Source of the DNA: Taenia hydatigena
Lineage: Eukaryota; Platyhelminthes; Cestoda; Cyclophyllidea; Taeniidae
Assembly (NCBI GenBank): GCA_036345935.2
Contig: JADWOT020000001.1
Location: 1,302,001-1,366,000, forward strand
DNA length: 64,000 nucleotides
Direction: 5' to 3'
Of this stretch, positions 10,359 through 22,100 are shown piece after piece. The position numbers and the translations under genes are program-made. The notes beneath the pieces are model-generated. The model was not told the DNA's origin. It worked only from the letters and a program-made list of their open reading frames with translations, and made no database searches. The stretch's first letter is position 1. Every line of letters starts with the position of its first letter.

Positions 10359-11711
10359 TTATTGTTGGCGAAAGGGGGCGAGGAGGCTCTCCCTCAGAGG
10401 AGTAACAAGACCACGTTGCACCCAAGGGGTACGAAGGAGGTCCTCGGCAGTTGGACGACAGTCCGGGTCGAGGTGCGTGCAGCTCTCAAAAATAGTAAGC
10501 ATGTCCGCGCTAGCTGTTCGGCCTGGGGGCTTCAAAGGGGATAGCCTGTGTCATAGAGAGTTTAGACCCGAATGGTTCACTAGTCGATACGGAAGGGATA
10601 TTCAACAGCGATGACGACGACTAAGGAAGTCGTGACTGAAGAAGAAACCTACGATTACTACAAATTGGAGATTATTGGGATAAATGGTTACTGCAAGTGT
10701 GGGATCTGTCCCGAGGACCGGCCCTGTGCATTCATCTGCCGGTCTATCTGTGCTGCTTACACCGTCCCCCAGTTGGCTAACACTGTCTGCTGTAGATTGA
10801 CGTTCCTATCTCATGCAACGCTCGCTGATGGAAATGTGATACAAGAGAGTTCGTAGCTGACAAGTTCACAAATGATAACTAAGATAATCGCCAGGATGGT
10901 CCTTAAAAAGAGGCAAATTATGAACTCACACAAGGCAGCGAGAGGGGCTCCTTGAGGGTCAGTTTCTTTAGGAAGATCAACGAGGGCGTGATGGTCCCCA
11001 CAAAAGGTGCAATTCCGGTGAACATTTCAGCCAACGTCATGCCAAGGCTGTAGATATCTGCAGGCTTCCCATATCCCTCAAAGTCCTGCGCGATCATCTC
11101 AGGACTGTACCAAGCGACTGGATGGGTGCTGTAGACGGTCTCCTGGAGGTTCTGGTAGTGCCAACCTCTCCATCGTGCATCAATTACCGGCAAGTCGGCA
11201 CGATTGAGCACACTACCAAAGGGTCGGGTTGGAGCTATGCTTCCAAGGCCACAGAGAGAAACATCCAGGAAATCTTCATTGTTCTCCGACGATGGGTGAA
11301 GTAGGAGGTGCCTCGCACATATGGCTCGATGAATCCAACCGAGATCGTGAAGCTTGCTCAAGCTCCTGACGGCGCGAGAGAAGATAGCGACAACCAGGGA
11401 CTCAGGAAGACCTCCGTCGGCATAGTACGGCTTAAGAAGTTCGTGAACGGTGGCACTTTTACAGAGAGGATAAGAGAGAGTTAATTCTGTGCCATGAAGA
11501 GAAATTAATTTGGGGAGAAAGAGACCGGAATGAACGTTGTTAGTCACGGAGTCGCCAGGATCGCAGGCAGAAACCCTAAATGGAGATATTCTCTGAACAT
11601 TAGAAATGAAGGTGAGAAGGGATGCTAAGTCGCTTCGATCGCACTGTTCCAACCTGATAGTCTTTAACCAAAATCTATCATCGGGAGAAGAGCTGTATAT
11701 GACGACGTCGT
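10359..11711 (-). CDS. STRAD: STRAD-type pseudokinase, 3' exons
   Basis: STRAD is the pseudokinase that, with MO25, activates LKB1. Exons: 11711-10930, 10789-10761 (29 nt), 10545-10359; phases join and the stop is at 10361-10359. The N-lobe segment FWLKTIRLEQCDRSDL aligns with STRAD VTVRRINLEACSNEM. The catalytic loop reads GWIHRAICARHLLL (STRAD GYVHRSVKASHILI, not HRD). The DFG region is CGLGS (STRAD SGLRS). WYSPEMIAQDFEGYG and ADIYSLGMTLAEMFTG match STRAD, as does the last-exon block ESCTHLDPDCRPTAEDLL. The beta3 lysine seems present. The C-terminus ends PFRQQ without the WEF motif that binds MO25 in vertebrate STRADA. The linker before the last helices is short. The first exon(s), including the Gly-rich loop, were not found. 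Confidence 0.85.
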
Positions 11712-12136
11712 CTGCGGGGGACAAAACGTAAACGTTTGACTCGCAGCTCCTAGGCTTGTCTAAATTTGATGATCTAGACCAAACATTAAAAAAGGCTGGA
11801 GAACTTACAGATGCTCTTCACTGCATATCATCATACTCCGGCCAATTTAATGAAGGCGGTTCGCCTATTAAAGGTTAAAAGTATCAACCATTGTAAATTA
11901 TTCAGTAGTTTAAAAATAAACCCAAAATTCTTAATTTGTGGCCTTGAAAATTGCATGAAGCATTGCATGCTAAATAGAAACATGAAGTATAATATTGTAC
12001 AAGACTACATGAATACCCTATTCAGCTGCACCAGTTCTGCGGTATGCTTGCAGATATTAACAAAATCCACTGCCACCCTTTTTTAAAAGCAATAATTTAC
12101 CTAAATACAGCATTAAATTAAGTTTAAAGCACTAGC
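11712..12136. other. 5' flank or first intron of STRAD
   Basis: A donor-like CATCT followed by GTAAGTTC on the minus strand near 11804 may mark a short upstream STRAD exon, but no homologous coding block could be read. AT-rich otherwise. Confidence 0.3.
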
Positions 12137-12207
12137 TGTAGCGTCCCGAGACTCCGTTAAAGGCAAAAGAAGACGAAATACTAGAGTAAAATATATATAT
12201 ATATATA
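12137..12207 (-). mobile_element. 3' half of a minus-strand TRIM LTR, split
   Basis: Read on the minus strand this is the end of the LTR: a TA run, then CTAG...TCTTCTTTTGCC and a terminal CTCGGGACGCTACA. It is the outer half of an LTR interrupted by TRIM copy 2; the other half is at 13104-13232. Confidence 0.82.
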
Positions 12208-13103
12208 TGTAGTACTTTGTTTGTTGGAACTACCGCTTCCGGTCAAGGTGACAGAGGTGGCCATACTGCTCTAGCTGCGTGAGCTGGCCTCCGGGCCATG
12301 CCAGCAGCTTATTTCCCTCTGCCCGTTGAATATATATATTCTAACCTAGAATTCTGCCTTCCCTTACCTTTGAGAGAGCCCCGGTACGCTACATTGGTGG
12401 CAGCGGAAAGCGGACCTGACTCTATAGGGTTATTATCCCGATCTCTACCGTCTGTGGCATGTTGCAGCGGTGCGAAAGAAGTGCATGTGCTACGGATGGG
12501 CCACGAACGACGTCCATCTCCGGCATCCACCCCATCTCCGTGTTCAACAAGAAAGCTATCAACAACTGAAGCGACACTAGCCATGGACCACGTGGAAAGT
12601 TTCGTTCCAAAGATTACCCTAATATACTTGTTTAAGAAGATTGGCGTGCTAACGCCTCCCTACGGGCATACTGATGGTCGGCAGAACCACTTATGCTAAA
12701 CTTCGTTTCCAAGCCAAACGAAACTCGAATTGCAATGCACTGTCAAGAGGGTCCACTGACGCTGGCGTCACGCATCGCCTCAATCGCGTGGAATGTCGGC
12801 GACTAGTATGGTTAGCTCGTGGGCGCTTCTTGCAGCACTGAGTATGTTGTGATGGCTGACGCGGGAGATGTACCGAGGGGCGCGTCGGTGACGACGCTCG
12901 AAAGAGGAGAGGGGCAATGTAGTACTTTGTTTGTTGGAACTCTTGGTTTCGGTCAAGGTAACAGAGGTGGCCGTACTGCCCTAGCTGCGTGAGCTGGCCT
13001 CCGGACCATGCCAGTAGCCGATTTCCCTCTGTCCGTTAAATATATATGCTCTACCCTAGCATTCCACCTTCTTTTGCCTTTGAGGGAGCCTCGGGACGCT
13101 ACA
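12208..13103 (+). mobile_element. TRIM, copy 2, intact structure
   Basis: The 5' LTR is 12208-12393 and the 3' LTR 12918-13103, each exactly 186 bp, starting TGTAGTACTTTG and ending ACGCTACA. The internal region is 524 bp. It begins with the primer-binding-like site TTGGTGGCAGCGGAAAGCGG and ends with the purine tract AAAGAGGAGAGGGGCAA before the 3' LTR. A short internal frame starts at ATG 12583 (MDHVESFVPKIT). No enzyme is encoded. The element sits inside the TA run of an older opposite-strand LTR, so a target-site duplication cannot be read reliably. Confidence 0.9.
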
Positions 13104-13232
13104 TTTATATTCTACATCCAGAGGGAAATGAGCAGATGACATGACCCGGAGATCAGCCTGCGCAGCGAGGATAATGTGGCCATCCCTGTGATCCTGACCG
13201 AAACCGGTAGTCCAAGCAAACAAAGTACTACA
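13104..13232 (-). mobile_element. 5' half of the split minus-strand TRIM LTR
   Basis: Read on the minus strand it starts TGTAGTACTTTGTTTGCTTG, continues with ACCGGTTTCGGTCAGGATCA and runs to the TA-rich segment. Together with 12137-12207 it makes one LTR of about 200 bp, cut open by copy 2. No internal region adjoins it, so it was probably a solo LTR. Confidence 0.82.
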
Positions 13233-14189
13233 GGTGCTTCTAGGAATTGTAAAGTTGTTAGTTTCTGCGGTGGTGTTAAGTATCGCCGCACCCTAACATT
13301 GCCTTTTTTTCTCGATGTTCCAATTTTTTGCATCAGACGGCAAATGCAACAATTTTTAGTCTCCTGAGTCCTGAATTCTCACTCAGTCAAAGCATTGGAA
13401 TAGAGCTTTGCTATCGACGGAACGACCCTAGGACACCGCGTCGCAGGGCAGAACTGCAGCCTGTGGGAGGTGGTTGGAGGTTGTAGCGGCGTCAAACGCA
13501 CATTTGCGTAAATTGCTTGTGATTGGAGAGTTATTAGGATACCTCAAAACTTGGAAGAGTTTGTGCCTAGAGTACCCCAAACTTGTAATGATTCCTACCT
13601 AACATATTTGCATCGAGCCAACCTGTTCACCAAAAGGATATGAAGGCCAGATTATAAGATTTAAGCAAGGTGATGGTGCCAAAGAACTTCTTTCATTTCA
13701 GTGTCGACATAGATTTTGAAAGTGGCTCATATCCGCAAATTTAATCTCTGCCTCTGTCATCAACACCATACCAAAGAACATCCTCAATCCCCTATGGTCT
13801 CAACCAAATTCTTTTCCAGCTGCAAAAGGCAAAATTTATATTTAGGACACTGACAATGAATGACTGCGCCAATTCAGCCCAACTCCCTTCAGGGGACAAA
13901 GAAGGAATGGAACACATCTTTGCCTACGCGGGTATCCGACTAAGGAGGAAATGAAAAAGAAAAGTGCAACACAACGAAGTTCACAGTTAGAACGAATCAT
14001 CGGACACTCGTGTGGTCGAAAACAATGACACGTCTCTAGTAAATGAGAGGTTTTAGGCGTCTCTTCATAAGCTTAAAGTAAAAGCGATGCTCCTGTTTAG
14101 CAAAGTAACCAGATGGATGTGGCGGAAACTGTCGAAACTCCCTCTAGAACGTGAGTTTTATGGTGCCAAGTAAACATCGCATAACTAAT
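13233..14189. other. Spacer, no gene seen
   Basis: No supported gene. The right part may hold more decayed retrotransposon sequence upstream of the integrase remnant, but I cannot align it to any domain. Confidence 0.3.
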
Positions 14190-15180
14190 GCAAAGAGCTG
14201 TTTAGATTTTACACGGACAATTGGGTCATGTTGGCGAAAAGATGGCGGAGGCCTCGGCTCTTGTTTACCTCAGACGCGCTAGATTCCTGCGGAACCTGCA
14301 TCATTTGTAGCACTTTCAAATAGCCTCACCACACCTTACCTCGCACCACTGCAACCGATTTCCACAGAGTTACCGGAGAAAAGGGTGTGTATGCCACCCA
14401 CCAAGAGGAGAAACCGGTATATCATGGTCATGGTAGACAAATTCGCGAATGCAACCAAGATAGAGCCCATAAAGACACATTACGCTGAGACTATCGTTTC
14501 AATTTTCTCCAATCGGTTGACCTGTCAGAACGGAGTGGCCGAATTAGTCCACGGCGATCAAGGCCCTACTTTTAAAAGCCGACTTTTTACCGAGATATGC
14601 AAGACCTTCCGAACCTGGACAAATCAAAGGCAATGGGCAGGTAAAAAGAATTGTTTGTACTCCGACCGGACCACTGAAAGTATTCGCTAAGTATGTACAA
14701 CCGGAAGACTAGAATTTAAGCCTGAGGAGTTCTCCCCCGCCTGTAGGGCTACAGTCCATACATCAACTGATGCTTCACTGTTCAAGATGCTCACAGATCG
14801 TGAATTGGTAGTCCCTCCTGGCATCTTCCTGTTGAACACAAAGGTGTCAACCACCAATCTTTTAGAGTACGAACTGCGTCCGAAAGAATGCATAAGAAAA
14901 AAGTCTAGTGAGAAGAGGACTTTGTGCAGGTGTCCAAATTGATCTCGCTACCTAAAATACACGGCAATTCTCAGTACCTGTAGACCGGAGACCCTTTCCA
15001 AGTGATGAAAATTCTCTCACCTGCAAACTACCTCGTCCGCAATGCCAAACTCCGTGCTCAGCCAGTAACCGATCACCGAAGCAGGATGAGGGCCTACAGA
15101 GGCACACCACCGGTGGGATATGCGGAAGAATTGTACCCACTAAAGAAAGAAGACCATCTGATGGCAAATTGGAAGACGTC
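14190..15180 (+). pseudogene. Decayed Ty3/Gypsy integrase
   Basis: Fragments of an LTR-retrotransposon integrase occur in the right order but in shifting frames. First is a zinc-binding HHCC remnant (LGHVGEKMAE, then CIICSTFK in another frame). Next comes the catalytic core: NRYIMVMVDKFANATK and, with the second Asp, ELVHGDQGPTFKSRLFTEIC. Then NGQVKRIVCTP stands where active elements have NGQ.ER, so the catalytic Glu is Lys. The C-terminal part follows (TVHTSTDASLFKMLTDRELV, then FQVMKILSPANYLVRNAK). Stops and frameshifts separate them, so it is inactive. Reverse transcriptase and LTRs were not recognised nearby. It does not obviously belong to the TRIMs. Confidence 0.8.
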
Positions 15181-16144
15181 CTGTAAGGCTAGCACCGAGG
15201 ACGGTGCTCGAAAATACGAGAAGACTATGCAGTGCCTGTACTGTTGCAATGGACCTCAAGATAAAAGGAACCGTCTGAAGTTCCTGAAGCAGAGTACAGT
15301 TTACTATCCATGCCTCCTTAAAGTTGCCGCGATTCTCAATGAACTTGATCAAAAATTATGTTTAATTTAATCAGCCTGTTCGGTCAAGGGATGTGGAGAC
15401 CAGAGGGGAGGCGAAAAACAAGGAGGCCGATGCAGTCACATTACTAAGGTGTTTTTTAAATCCCAAATCCTCCTAAATCCTTAGATGGGAACGGTTTTAT
15501 GCGGACAGCCGAGTATTTGCGTTCACCTTATCTCATTTTGAGTCGATATGGGCCATGAAAAGGAAGCCCCAGTAGGCACATCTTCCATCCTTCCTTATTC
15601 CCTTACGGATATCTGGACGCCTCACCAGTACTCTATAACAATGTAACTTTCTGGTTGACGATGCATGGTGGGAAGTTAGCTGACGGACAACCTGGTCCTC
15701 CTACTGCGTTAATGTGTTTTGGTTTATGCGATTTTTCAGAGCATTCCCAAGTGAAAGAAACTCCGCCTTCATCTCCAACATTATGTACCGAGCTCCCTTA
15801 ATTCTCTCCTCCGAATTAGGAAAGACTCAAGGACCACGAGAAAACCCGAGATTACAGCAACTCGAGCCTACTCGGCACCCTTTCACTTCCAAAAAACAGG
15901 TCTTTTATTTGTTCATTTCTTGGAGGGAAGTGACAATAGCTAGTCTCGATAGAGACCAATCGAAAGGCTGTTCCTTCTGTTACTCCCCGCTACTGACGTC
16001 CCGAACCATCTAGGTGCCTCATACAAACATGAAGTCCCACTTCACTAGACTAATCGACCCAAAACAGGGCAGGAGGAACTCAATTCCACTTCAAAACAGT
16101 TAAATAAGTTGTACAACTGGACAATCCACAGGCGCTTGCGTTAA
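15181..16144. other. Spacer, 3' flank of the TyrRS gene
   Basis: No supported gene. The left edge may be further retrotransposon debris. The 3' UTR of the minus-strand TyrRS gene should lie next to 16145, but no AATAAA is seen close to the stop. Confidence 0.3.
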
Positions 16145-19100
16145 TCAAGGCGCAAGAGACAGACGCCAGTTCTGCCGCCAGCATAGAGCCCTGTCACCGT
16201 CAGGGGAGTAGAAGACGTCGGCAAAGAAGGCCCTCCACCCGGGATGTGCCTCGGGGTCGATAACAATAGCGCTGGTGGTGGTGGGAATCTTAGCACGTCT
16301 TCCTTCCTTCCCTGCAGCCTGGAAACGCAGCACCGCGCCAGGTGTATGATGAGGACATTGCAACACTTCCTCGTCACCCAAACAAACCACCTTGACCTGC
16401 AGATCGAGAGAAGGAGGTATAAAGGCCGGGACACTTGTCATGAGTAAAGAAGAGATTCTATTCTAGGTTTGCCTACCTCTGAAGTGACGCCTTCAACATC
16501 ACATGGCTTAAGGTTGGTCAAAAAGACGGCCTTCTTGTGCATCAAAGCCTCGGCAGGCAGTCCAATCACGGAGACCCTATCCTCTGCTCCTGCGTCGAAG
16601 GAGACGCGACAGACATTGAAGTCAGCCGAAGTGGGATGCTTTAAATGCAAGCGATGAAATACGCATAAAAGCGTCGCTTGGAGGGGGCTTTTGAAGCAAC
16701 TAACTTACTGGCTTGATGTCCACCACTTCACCGACCCTAACTTCGAGAAGGCTAGGATCGAATTCGTCCAACTTTGCAGCACCTTTCCGCCTTTCACCTA
16801 GAAAAAGTGACAGAAAATTTTTACCGCTACCACTAATTTGATAGGTGCTGGTTGAGAAAGAGGGAAATTTATTCTGGTGAAGAGTAAAAGGTGACGAAAT
16901 GGAGATCCAGACGTAAGTAAGCCTTAAGTCAATTCCCTGCTCAACCTGCCTTCCTTGACATTGCCCACTGTCTTGACCTCGGTGTGTTTTGCTTTCTCAG
17001 GGGCTGCCTTTTTGACTTTTTTGCCCGGCACGGGGAATGCATCATCAATGAGGCGGCTAAGGTCGGAAGGCGGAAGGTATTCTACCAGGCGGTGTTGAAG
17101 ATCCTGAAGAAGAGCCGCCTCCAACGCAGCCTTCAGATCACCTGGATGCCAGACCTCGTTGGCAAAGAGATCGTCCAATTGACAACTGGCGCCGTTGTAC
17201 TCGCCAGGAGTCAGAGTGATGGGACCGCCATGTTGCTCGGGTCTGGGCAGAACGAGGTTCTCTACAGCGGCGAGTAGTCGCATCGTTAGACTTGTCAGCT
17301 TTACTTAGTGTGGATTGTTCAAACTGTGCATTTAACACATCAATTACAGGGCAATCAATGACAGGTCACTCCGTGTGCTCCCAGAAAATTACAATCTTGA
17401 TCACAAATGAACCAACACGTCCCACACGAAAAACCGGTAATGAGACCCAAGTAAGTACCTCCAGGAGCCAATTCAGGCAACACAACAGCCTTAAATATCT
17501 CCAAAAGGGGATTGACGCGAACATTTCCAGGCTGACAGAAAGCCTGCTTGAGGCGCCGCTTGAGACCGGGAAGGATGAGAGAGGTGGTGGTGGCGGGGAC
17601 ACCGGGGGGCGGCGGTTCGACCAGAGAGAGACAGCGCTCCGCCGCCACTCGTCCCACCGCCTGCGCAGCTGCTGACTGGGCCATTCGAGGATCGCGCAGC
17701 GGTGGCACAAAGGTTGTCATAACGGCTGCTTCGTCTGTTGTGGTGCCGGTGATTAGAGCGGGCAGGAGGGCGTGGGGAACAAAGAGGGGTGATGAACGCG
17801 AAATGTCAAATCGTGGAAGGAACTGCAAAGCAAGACAGCGGGAAACGACCAAGTCGAATGACCTGCTGAAATAAGAATCCTGTTTTCGAAGGGGTTGAAT
17901 AACACACACTTTTGTGTCGCAGAGGGAAGTGAATATACTGATGAAAAGAAAACCACAGACTCAAGCGTGGGACAGAGCGATCTTTGTACTTGACTTAAAT
18001 GTTTATTCATCGTAAGGAGGCACCATCAAAACTTGTAAGATCCATATTTTTGCCAGTTGATATCAGCTTTACAATGAACAATATTAGAGGACGCTTCATG
18101 AACCCATGAGTACAGCATTTTGGAGAGCAGGTTCCACCGTGGAACTGACGCAGGCGGCCCAAGCTCTCAATCAATGAAACACATAACGAGTATCGGCATC
18201 TAATCCAAACAGTCGAGTATGATTTTAACAGTACTAGAGGATTAGAATCGATTTCGCTCTAGTAAAGAAATGATAAGGGAAAAGGCCGCCTCGAATGGAA
18301 GGAGCACTTGCTTTGATGGTCCATCCACAACTGAATTCCGTGAAATTTCGCAGTTAAGGTCTCGAGACGGCAATCATTGAGGTAGAGAGATATATCGCTA
18401 TCGCCTCAAGTACGGGCTGCACACGAACTTGGAAGTCCTGTTGCAATCCTCTTCATCGCCTTATGGTCAAGAGCCATAAGCAGCTTTTGAAAAAAATATA
18501 CCAATTTACGAAATATCACTAGGCCACAATGGAGGACTTCGGTCATTCCTTAAAATTGGAAGGTCCTCGAGAAGACCACCAAAAAACGAACCTGCTTCGC
18601 GAACCTCTCTTGCCCTTCCACAGAACGAGGACTGGCGAGACGCAGATCCGCCCCAAGATGGTAGGCGTCAAGGAGGGTGGTGCAAGGAAGTAGAAGGGCG
18701 GAGAGATTGAGTCCACTGCCCTCCCCCTCTTCCGTATCACCTGCCTGTTCCTGCCCTTTTGACGAGGAAATTGCGGCTCCGGTGCAGGCAAACGCCTCCT
18801 TCTCGGGTACTAGACTCACCAATCGGTAGAGGTCTAACATGTATGACCTAAAGGCAAGTATCAAATTGACAGCGAATTGTGCATTGCTAGATGCCCGAAT
18901 ATCAATCCCTGCAACATTCTGGTGTAAATTCATGTACTGCTTATAAACCAAAACACAATTTCAGTAGCATTCTGGTATGGGATCAGGATGGTCGATCACT
19001 GCAGCAAAATTCAACGTACTACTGAAGCTGGTTGACCACTGAGGGGAAGACCCATCAATGATTAATGATATGCATCAAGCGCCAATTTCAGATGTAATTT

Positions 19101-22100
19101 TGACGCAATCAATTGGCTGTTCCACTCCATCACTGCCGCCGTGATTGGGTGCATATAATTGCTACGTAGATTAAAAAATGGCTGGACTCGCTACTTAAAC
19201 CGACTGTTCGATTTATGAGTAGCGCAACAGAGTCCTTTTGACACATTAAAATCCATCGACAACAAGTAACTGATAACTACCTTGGAGCACTTAAATAATA
19301 GCGTCTCTGTAGACGTACCCACCACCGTCTTCAAATGTTAAAAGGCAGAAGACGGATTTGTATGGTCCATGAACACAACCTTGGGATTTATTTCATACTG
19401 CCGATAGGCCATTGCAGTGATTTTCTACATTTATTTTCCTTCCAGCAAGCTGTATATAGGGAGCGGCCGATGGAGACGTCCAAGACAAAGAGAGTTAGGC
19501 AACTAAGAGCAGCCCCTTGTGGACGCAGTAGGAACCTGACTGGTTTCTGATCATGCTTGGTACTGCACACACGAGCCACCTATAGCGAGCCATATTTGCC
19601 TGTGTCTCAAGCGGTGCTGCCAATTACAAGTAGGAGTCAACTGATGGACTATTTCACCTCACTGCTATCATAGCTTGAGATCAACACTAAGAGTCACCCT
19701 TCAGCACGAAATAGAGTAAAATATAGTTCAAAACCAGTCACCGGACCTTAAAGAAATTCAATGAACGTCCTCTTCGTATCCAAGAAGTTGACCGCGCTCA
19801 GTCGTCTACCCTATCATCGTTTTCTACAATGATGAGTCTTTCCTCTTCTCCGGAGATGAAGGGAAGTGATGCATCGCTACATTAGTAACCGATAAAAACC
19901 AACTCAATCGAGAGTTGGTTTCACTCTATCCAAACAATTAACCGTATCATCTTATCGCTGCAAAATTTTGTGAGGTTCTCGCAAACGCAATCGACTGAGC
20001 GGCTATGCGGATAAAGTATGGACAGTGACGATTTTCGTGACTCCAAAGGCTAACAGCGTATACTAATTACGTTTGTTAAAGGTCATCATATACCCCACAA
20101 TTATGTGCTAATAAACAAGAATAAGATAGCAGGGAAATAAGTGCAGTACAAAGAATAGAGCCGTAATTTCATCCGCCTTTCAGAGACGAAGTCAATGACA
20201 GTAGCTTTAGACAGAAAATGGACTAACGGGCAATGGAATCAAGTCAGGCCAGAATATGCTACTGAAACTGACGAATAGTTGATAAACTGCCAAATCAGCT
20301 TCAAAATAAACCATAAATGAGAGTGAAATAAAAACCAGTCGATTGAAACACAGAGCGAAATACACTACCTGAACAGATGAATAGGCAGATTGCAAAGTCA
20401 CATACCCCTCGCATTTGAATTCGTGGCCGCGAACAACGGTAAGAGCCTTCTCGTCCCCGTTAAAGGCTTTAAAAACGGCACAGAGAACTTTCTCGAAGAG
20501 AGCGCAGCGGGCCTCACGAACCTCCCACGGGCAATTACCCTCCAGAAAGGCGCCAATGTCGTCAATGAGGATGATCACCTGAAGTGATTAGGGTGGACGG
20601 TCAAGGCCAGTCTAAGGAAGACAAATTCCGCCCACTTTTCAACCATCCAGGCCGTCAGATAACTAGGATTTCTCCACATCTGGAATATTTAAATTGGCGT
20701 TATGGGTGGTATTACATCCGAATTCTCGAAGCATCAGACTTGAGGGTCGATGAGACCTACGACACATATCTGTGACATAAGTTCAAGGAAGAAAATGGGG
20801 GTGTTGCACACATGCGGGATTACACCAAGGACTAATAACACCCATCAGATGCTTACGTGAATCCCCGAAATGCACGAAAGTCGAGCAAGTATTCGCAGAG
20901 GCAGTGTATGGCCTAGATGTGGCACTCCAGCAGGAGCAATGGACCACATACAACGGAGCGTTCTTCGGGACTCCAAGGACTTTAGAGCCTCAGGGTTGAG
21001 TGTCAGAAGGTCTGCAACGGATCTTATAGAGGTCGCCTCCAGTGAAGGCAACTGTGATTCAGTTGAAGAGAGGCGAGTCTTGAGGTCGATTAGGCGGTCA
21101 TCTTTGAACATGGCAGTGAGTGAAGCACCAGCGGATTCTGAAGAAAGAAAGGTGAATCATTAATTCGATTAACCATGCTGCAGCATTCATACTGCATGAT
21201 TATGAAGGTAGTTGAGTCTAGCTATCAGCTTTCGGAACAAGGAGTGCTCCCGCCAGCTCGAGACTTCCCATTCCAGTGAAACACCAAAAGCCTGTGCAAA
21301 TGCCGTGAACCGCTGCAGTGCAGGCACCGTTATTCAATATCCCAGAAAAAAAGTGGTAGTAAGTAGATGGAATGGCGCTTGGTAAAGATTAAAAGGGGGC
21401 GCACACCCCAAACTACGGATAAAAAAGGCGCTAATGAATTGAATCATTCACTTGAATGACGAAATAAAGGATAACTCGCCTCACCTGAAGCGTGTTTCTC
21501 GAAACACATGGCCTCATCAGCGGGATATGCATCGCTCAGCAGCTTGACGAACTGCGGTTCCGTGAATCGCTGGCGAACCACCTCTATGCGTGGATCCAGA
21601 TGCTCAAAGATGCACGCCCTCAGAGCCTCTGGAGACAACTCTGCCGCCCCTGCCACGTAGGCGTCTTCTAGCTCCTCGAAAGTGGCAAAGTTCATGTCTC
21701 CAACCTTCAGGCCTGTAAAAACAAGGGAAACGAATGACCTGTCTTGGAAATCTAACATCATAACACACTGGAAAACTGGATGAATAGATGGATGGATGGA
21801 TACGGGATGGGCTATTTAGAAAGCAAACGGGTGGTAGAACATTCAACTAACCAGAACCAGTTGCGGCCAGATGAACGAGTGGGAAGACGACAAATTTAAT
21901 GAATGCGAGGACACCATTGCCCTCAGAGACGCGTTGGCCGGGAGGGCAGGCAGCGGTGGCGAGTTTGGCGTGAACGCTAGCACTGCCCTCGAGGAGGTCA
22001 ATCTTGGAGGCGGCCTCAGAGGCAGACATCTTGTCGCCAGTGAGACCGGGCACCATGGGATTCATTAGATGGATGCGCTTACGGTAGCCTAGTCGGGGCA

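Noticed and set aside
10611..10856. Plus-strand 81-codon Cys-rich frame resembling a small secreted protein
   Set aside because: It overlies a STRAD microexon and introns on the other strand, lacks a signal peptide and has no splice or promoter context.
12298..12699. 133-codon frame across the TRIM LTR and internal region
   Set aside because: It starts inside an LTR, is broken in the other copies and encodes no known domain; only the short MDHV frame is worth noting.
17292..17874. Plus-strand Arg-rich frames of over 100 codons
   Set aside because: They lie opposite TyrRS exons 9 and 10, whose protein matches are clear.
16145..21137. Module 2 plus the EMAPII tail as a separate gene, for example an AIMP1-like protein
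   Set aside because: Phase-compatible splice sites link it to module 1 with no stop, and no start codon in a good context precedes it; transcripts are still needed.
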